NCBI GenBank assembly: GCA_030446685.1
Contig: JAUJMV010000011.1
Location: 29,324-93,323, forward strand
Length of the DNA stretch: 64,000 nucleotides
DNA from: Thermomicrobiales bacterium
GTDB taxonomy: Bacteria; Chloroflexota; Chloroflexia; Thermomicrobiales; CADCWN01
Reading direction: 5' to 3'
The translations under genes and the position numbers were made by a program. Under the pieces are notes generated by a model. The model was not told where the DNA came from. It made no database searches and saw nothing but the letters and a program-made list of their open reading frames with translations. This document shows positions 61,808 through 64,000 of the stretch, piece by piece (the first letter of the stretch is position 1; each line of letters begins with the position of its first letter).

Positions 61808-61830
61808 GCGCCGCGACCGGCGCCGCCAGA

Positions 61831-62268
61831 CTACCGCGCCTGCTCCGCCGCCGGCCGCGCGTCCTTCCTGTCCAGGCGCCGGCGGAAGCGGGCCAGATCG
61901 ATCGCGTACGATTCCATCCGCGCCTCGCCGACCCGCTCGTGCTCGTCCTCCACCGTCACCTCGAAGACCAGCCGCGCCCCGTCCACCTCGACCAGCGTCG
62001 CCCGCCCCGTCACCCGCTCGCCGACCGGCGTCGGGGCCAGGTGCCGCAGCGTCACCGCCGCCCCGACGATCCGCTGCCCCGGGTCCAGCGCCGGCCTCGC
62101 CGCCGCGTAGCACGCCCCCTCCACCACCATCAGCAGGTGCGGTGTGGAGAGGACCGTCACATCCGGGTCGTTGCCGACCCCCGCCGCCGTCTCCGCCGGC
62201 CCCACCACGATGCTGTACTCGCCGGCCAGGCCGGGGGCCAGCCGCGCCGCCCCTGTTCCGCCACCCAT
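61831..62268 (-). CDS. Hotdog thioesterase (FlK-like)
   Basis: VLSTPHLLMVVEGACYAAARPALDPGQRIVGAAVTLRHLAPTPVGERVTGRATLVEVDGARLVFEVTVEDE. Confidence 0.8.
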   Translation of the reverse strand: MGGGTGAARLAPGLAGEYSIVVGPAETAAGVGNDPDVTVLSTPHLLMVVEGACYAAARPALDPGQRIVGAAVTLRHLAPTPVGERVTGRATLVEVDGARLVFEVTVEDEHERVGEARMESYAIDLARFRRRLDRKDARPAAEQAR

Positions 62269-62472
62269 CGCCCCGTCACCCTCCCCACCCTCGCCCACCG
62301 GCCGGCGCACCGGCAATCGCACCCGCCCCCTACAACAACGCCGGCAGGCCGCGCCGCCATCCCGCCCGCGCGCCAGCCTGGGCGCATGGTACACTTTACG
62401 TCAAGAGTACCCCGGCGGCACCCCCCGGCGGGTCCGGGTCATCACCACGCAAGCGGAGGCAGGCCAGGCGCC

Positions 62473-63669
62473 ATGACCAGCACCCCCCTCGACGGCGGGA
62501 CGCGCATCTACCTCGACCACGCCGCGACCACCCCGGTCGATCCGGCGGTCCTCGACGCGATGCTCCCCCACTGGACGGCCGGCTGGGGCAACCCCTCCAG
62601 CCTCTACGGCGCTGGGCGGGCGGCGCGCGCCGCGCTCGACGAGGCGCGCGCGACGGTCGCCGGCGTCCTCGGCTGCGCCCCCAACGAGATCGTCTTCACC
62701 AGCGGCGGGACCGAGGGCGACAACCTGGCCCTGCGCGGCCCGCTCGAGGCCGCGCGGGCGCGCGGCGGGGGCGCGCACCTGATCACCACCCGGATCGAGC
62801 ACCACGCCGTGCTGCACGCCGCCGAGTACCTGGAGCACGACGGCGTCGCCGTGACCTGCCTGCCGGTCGACCCCGAGGGCTTCGTGGACCCGGCGGCGGT
62901 GGAGGCGGCGATCCGCCCCGACACCCGCCTGATCTCGGTCGGGTACGCCAACAACGAGATCGGCACGATCCAGCCCCTCGCGCGGATCGGCGCGATCGCC
63001 CGCGCCCGCGGCATCCCCCTCCACACCGACGCGGTCCAGGCCGCCGGCAGCCTCCCGCTCGACGTGGACGCGCTCGGCGTCGATCTCCTCACCATCGCCG
63101 CGCACAAGTTCTACGGCCCGAAGGGTATCGGCGCGCTCTACGTCCGCGCCGGCGCCCCCATGCGCTACCAGCAGCGCGGCGGCCCACAGGAGGGCGACCG
63201 CCGCGCCGGGACCGAGAACGTCGCGGCGATCGTCGGGCTGGCGACCGCGCTGGCCCGCGCCGACCGGGACCGTGCCGCCCACAACGCCCACTGCCGCGCC
63301 CTGCGCGACCACCTGATCGCCGGCCTCCTCGCCGCGATCCCCGACACGCGCCTCAACGGCCCCCCGCCCGGCGGCCCCGACGACGACCGGCGGCTGGCGA
63401 ACAACGTCAACGTCGCGATCGCCGGCGTCGAGGGGGAGAGCCTGGTCATCGCCCTCGACCTGGAGGGGATCGCCGCCTCCAGCGGCTCCGCCTGCACCAC
63501 CGGCGCGACCGAGCCGAGCCACGTCCTGCGCGCCATCGGCGTCCCCGACGACGCCATCGTCGGCAGCCTCCGCCTCACCCTCGGGCGCGACAACACCCCC
63601 GCGCAAATCACGGAGGTGCTGGCGCTGCTGCCCGCGATCGTCGCGCGCCTGCGCGACAGCGCGTGGTAG
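62473..63669 (+). CDS. Cysteine desulfurase (NifS/IscS family)
   Basis: IYLDHAATTPVDPAVLDAMLPHW; FTSGGTEGDNLAL; HTDAVQAAGSLPLDV; AAHKFYGPKGIGALYVR; ASSGSACTTGATEPSHVL. Confidence 0.95.
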   Translation: MTSTPLDGGTRIYLDHAATTPVDPAVLDAMLPHWTAGWGNPSSLYGAGRAARAALDEARATVAGVLGCAPNEIVFTSGGTEGDNLALRGPLEAARARGGGAHLITTRIEHHAVLHAAEYLEHDGVAVTCLPVDPEGFVDPAAVEAAIRPDTRLISVGYANNEIGTIQPLARIGAIARARGIPLHTDAVQAAGSLPLDVDALGVDLLTIAAHKFYGPKGIGALYVRAGAPMRYQQRGGPQEGDRRAGTENVAAIVGLATALARADRDRAAHNAHCRALRDHLIAGLLAAIPDTRLNGPPPGGPDDDRRLANNVNVAIAGVEGESLVIALDLEGIAASSGSACTTGATEPSHVLRAIGVPDDAIVGSLRLTLGRDNTPAQITEVLALLPAIVARLRDSAW

Positions 63670-63729
63670 GATAGGCCCTGGGGTCGGTGCAGTGCGAAAG
63701 GCGACAGCCGGCGACTATGGAGGTGCGAC

Positions 63730-64000
63730 ATGGCCTACGGGTGGCAAGAAGGCTACATCGCCAGCGACCCGGCCATCCTCAAGGGTGAGCCAATTATCAT
63801 CGGCACCCGGACGCCCGTGCGCGCCATCGCCGAGATGTGGCGGCGCGGCGTGACACCGGAAGAAATCCCGACCCAGTTGCCCCACCTGACGCTGGCGCAA
63901 GTATTCGCCGCGCTGAGCTACTTCTGCGATCATCAGGAGGAGATCACCGCGGCGATCGAGCGCAACCGCATCCCCGATGACCTGCTGGACCCTCTCGTCC
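63730..64000 (+). CDS. DUF433 protein, truncated by right window edge
   Basis: MAYGWQEGYIASDPAILKGEPIIIGTRTPVRAIAEMWRRGVTPEEIPTQLPHLTLAQVFAALSYFCDHQEEI. Confidence 0.85.
   Translation, partial: MAYGWQEGYIASDPAILKGEPIIIGTRTPVRAIAEMWRRGVTPEEIPTQLPHLTLAQVFAALSYFCDHQEEITAAIERNRIPDDLLDPLV

Overview
The window is high-GC bacterial chromosome. Gene content suggests Chloroflexota/Thermomicrobia-like, but this is inference only. It carries housekeeping genes (ffh, ftsY, recD2-type helicase, leuS, lgt, obg, principal sigma factor, smc, pdxS/pdxT, msrA, cysteine desulfurase) and metabolic genes (LUD/LutAB-type lactate oxidation fusion, acetyl-CoA synthetase, thiolase, acyl-CoA dehydrogenase, P450). It also has two TerC paralogs, each behind a yybP-ykoY-like (Mn2+) riboswitch, and at least eight toxin-antitoxin-like loci. 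Two observations stand out. (1) At about 14 gene junctions there are heptanucleotide (sometimes octanucleotide) tandem microrepeats. In most cases they form a purine-rich arm at the upstream stop codon and a matching reverse-complement pyrimidine-rich arm just before the next start/RBS. The word differs between loci, but the two arms of a locus usually match. (2) A canonical tRNA-Ala(GGC) gene lies inside the leader of a leuS T-box, in the loop of the stem preceding the antiterminator. Other findings are MITE/REP-like palindromic families, a duplicated smc 3' end flanking a P450 gene, a PD-(D/E)XK nuclease translationally coupled to a PIN toxin, and a mirrored divergent promoter. Many genes, including essential ones (smc, ffh, ftsY), are split by frameshifts, so indel sequencing errors are likely and frameshift-based pseudogene calls should be treated cautiously. 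All calls were made by eye from sequence and motif recognition; no searches were run.
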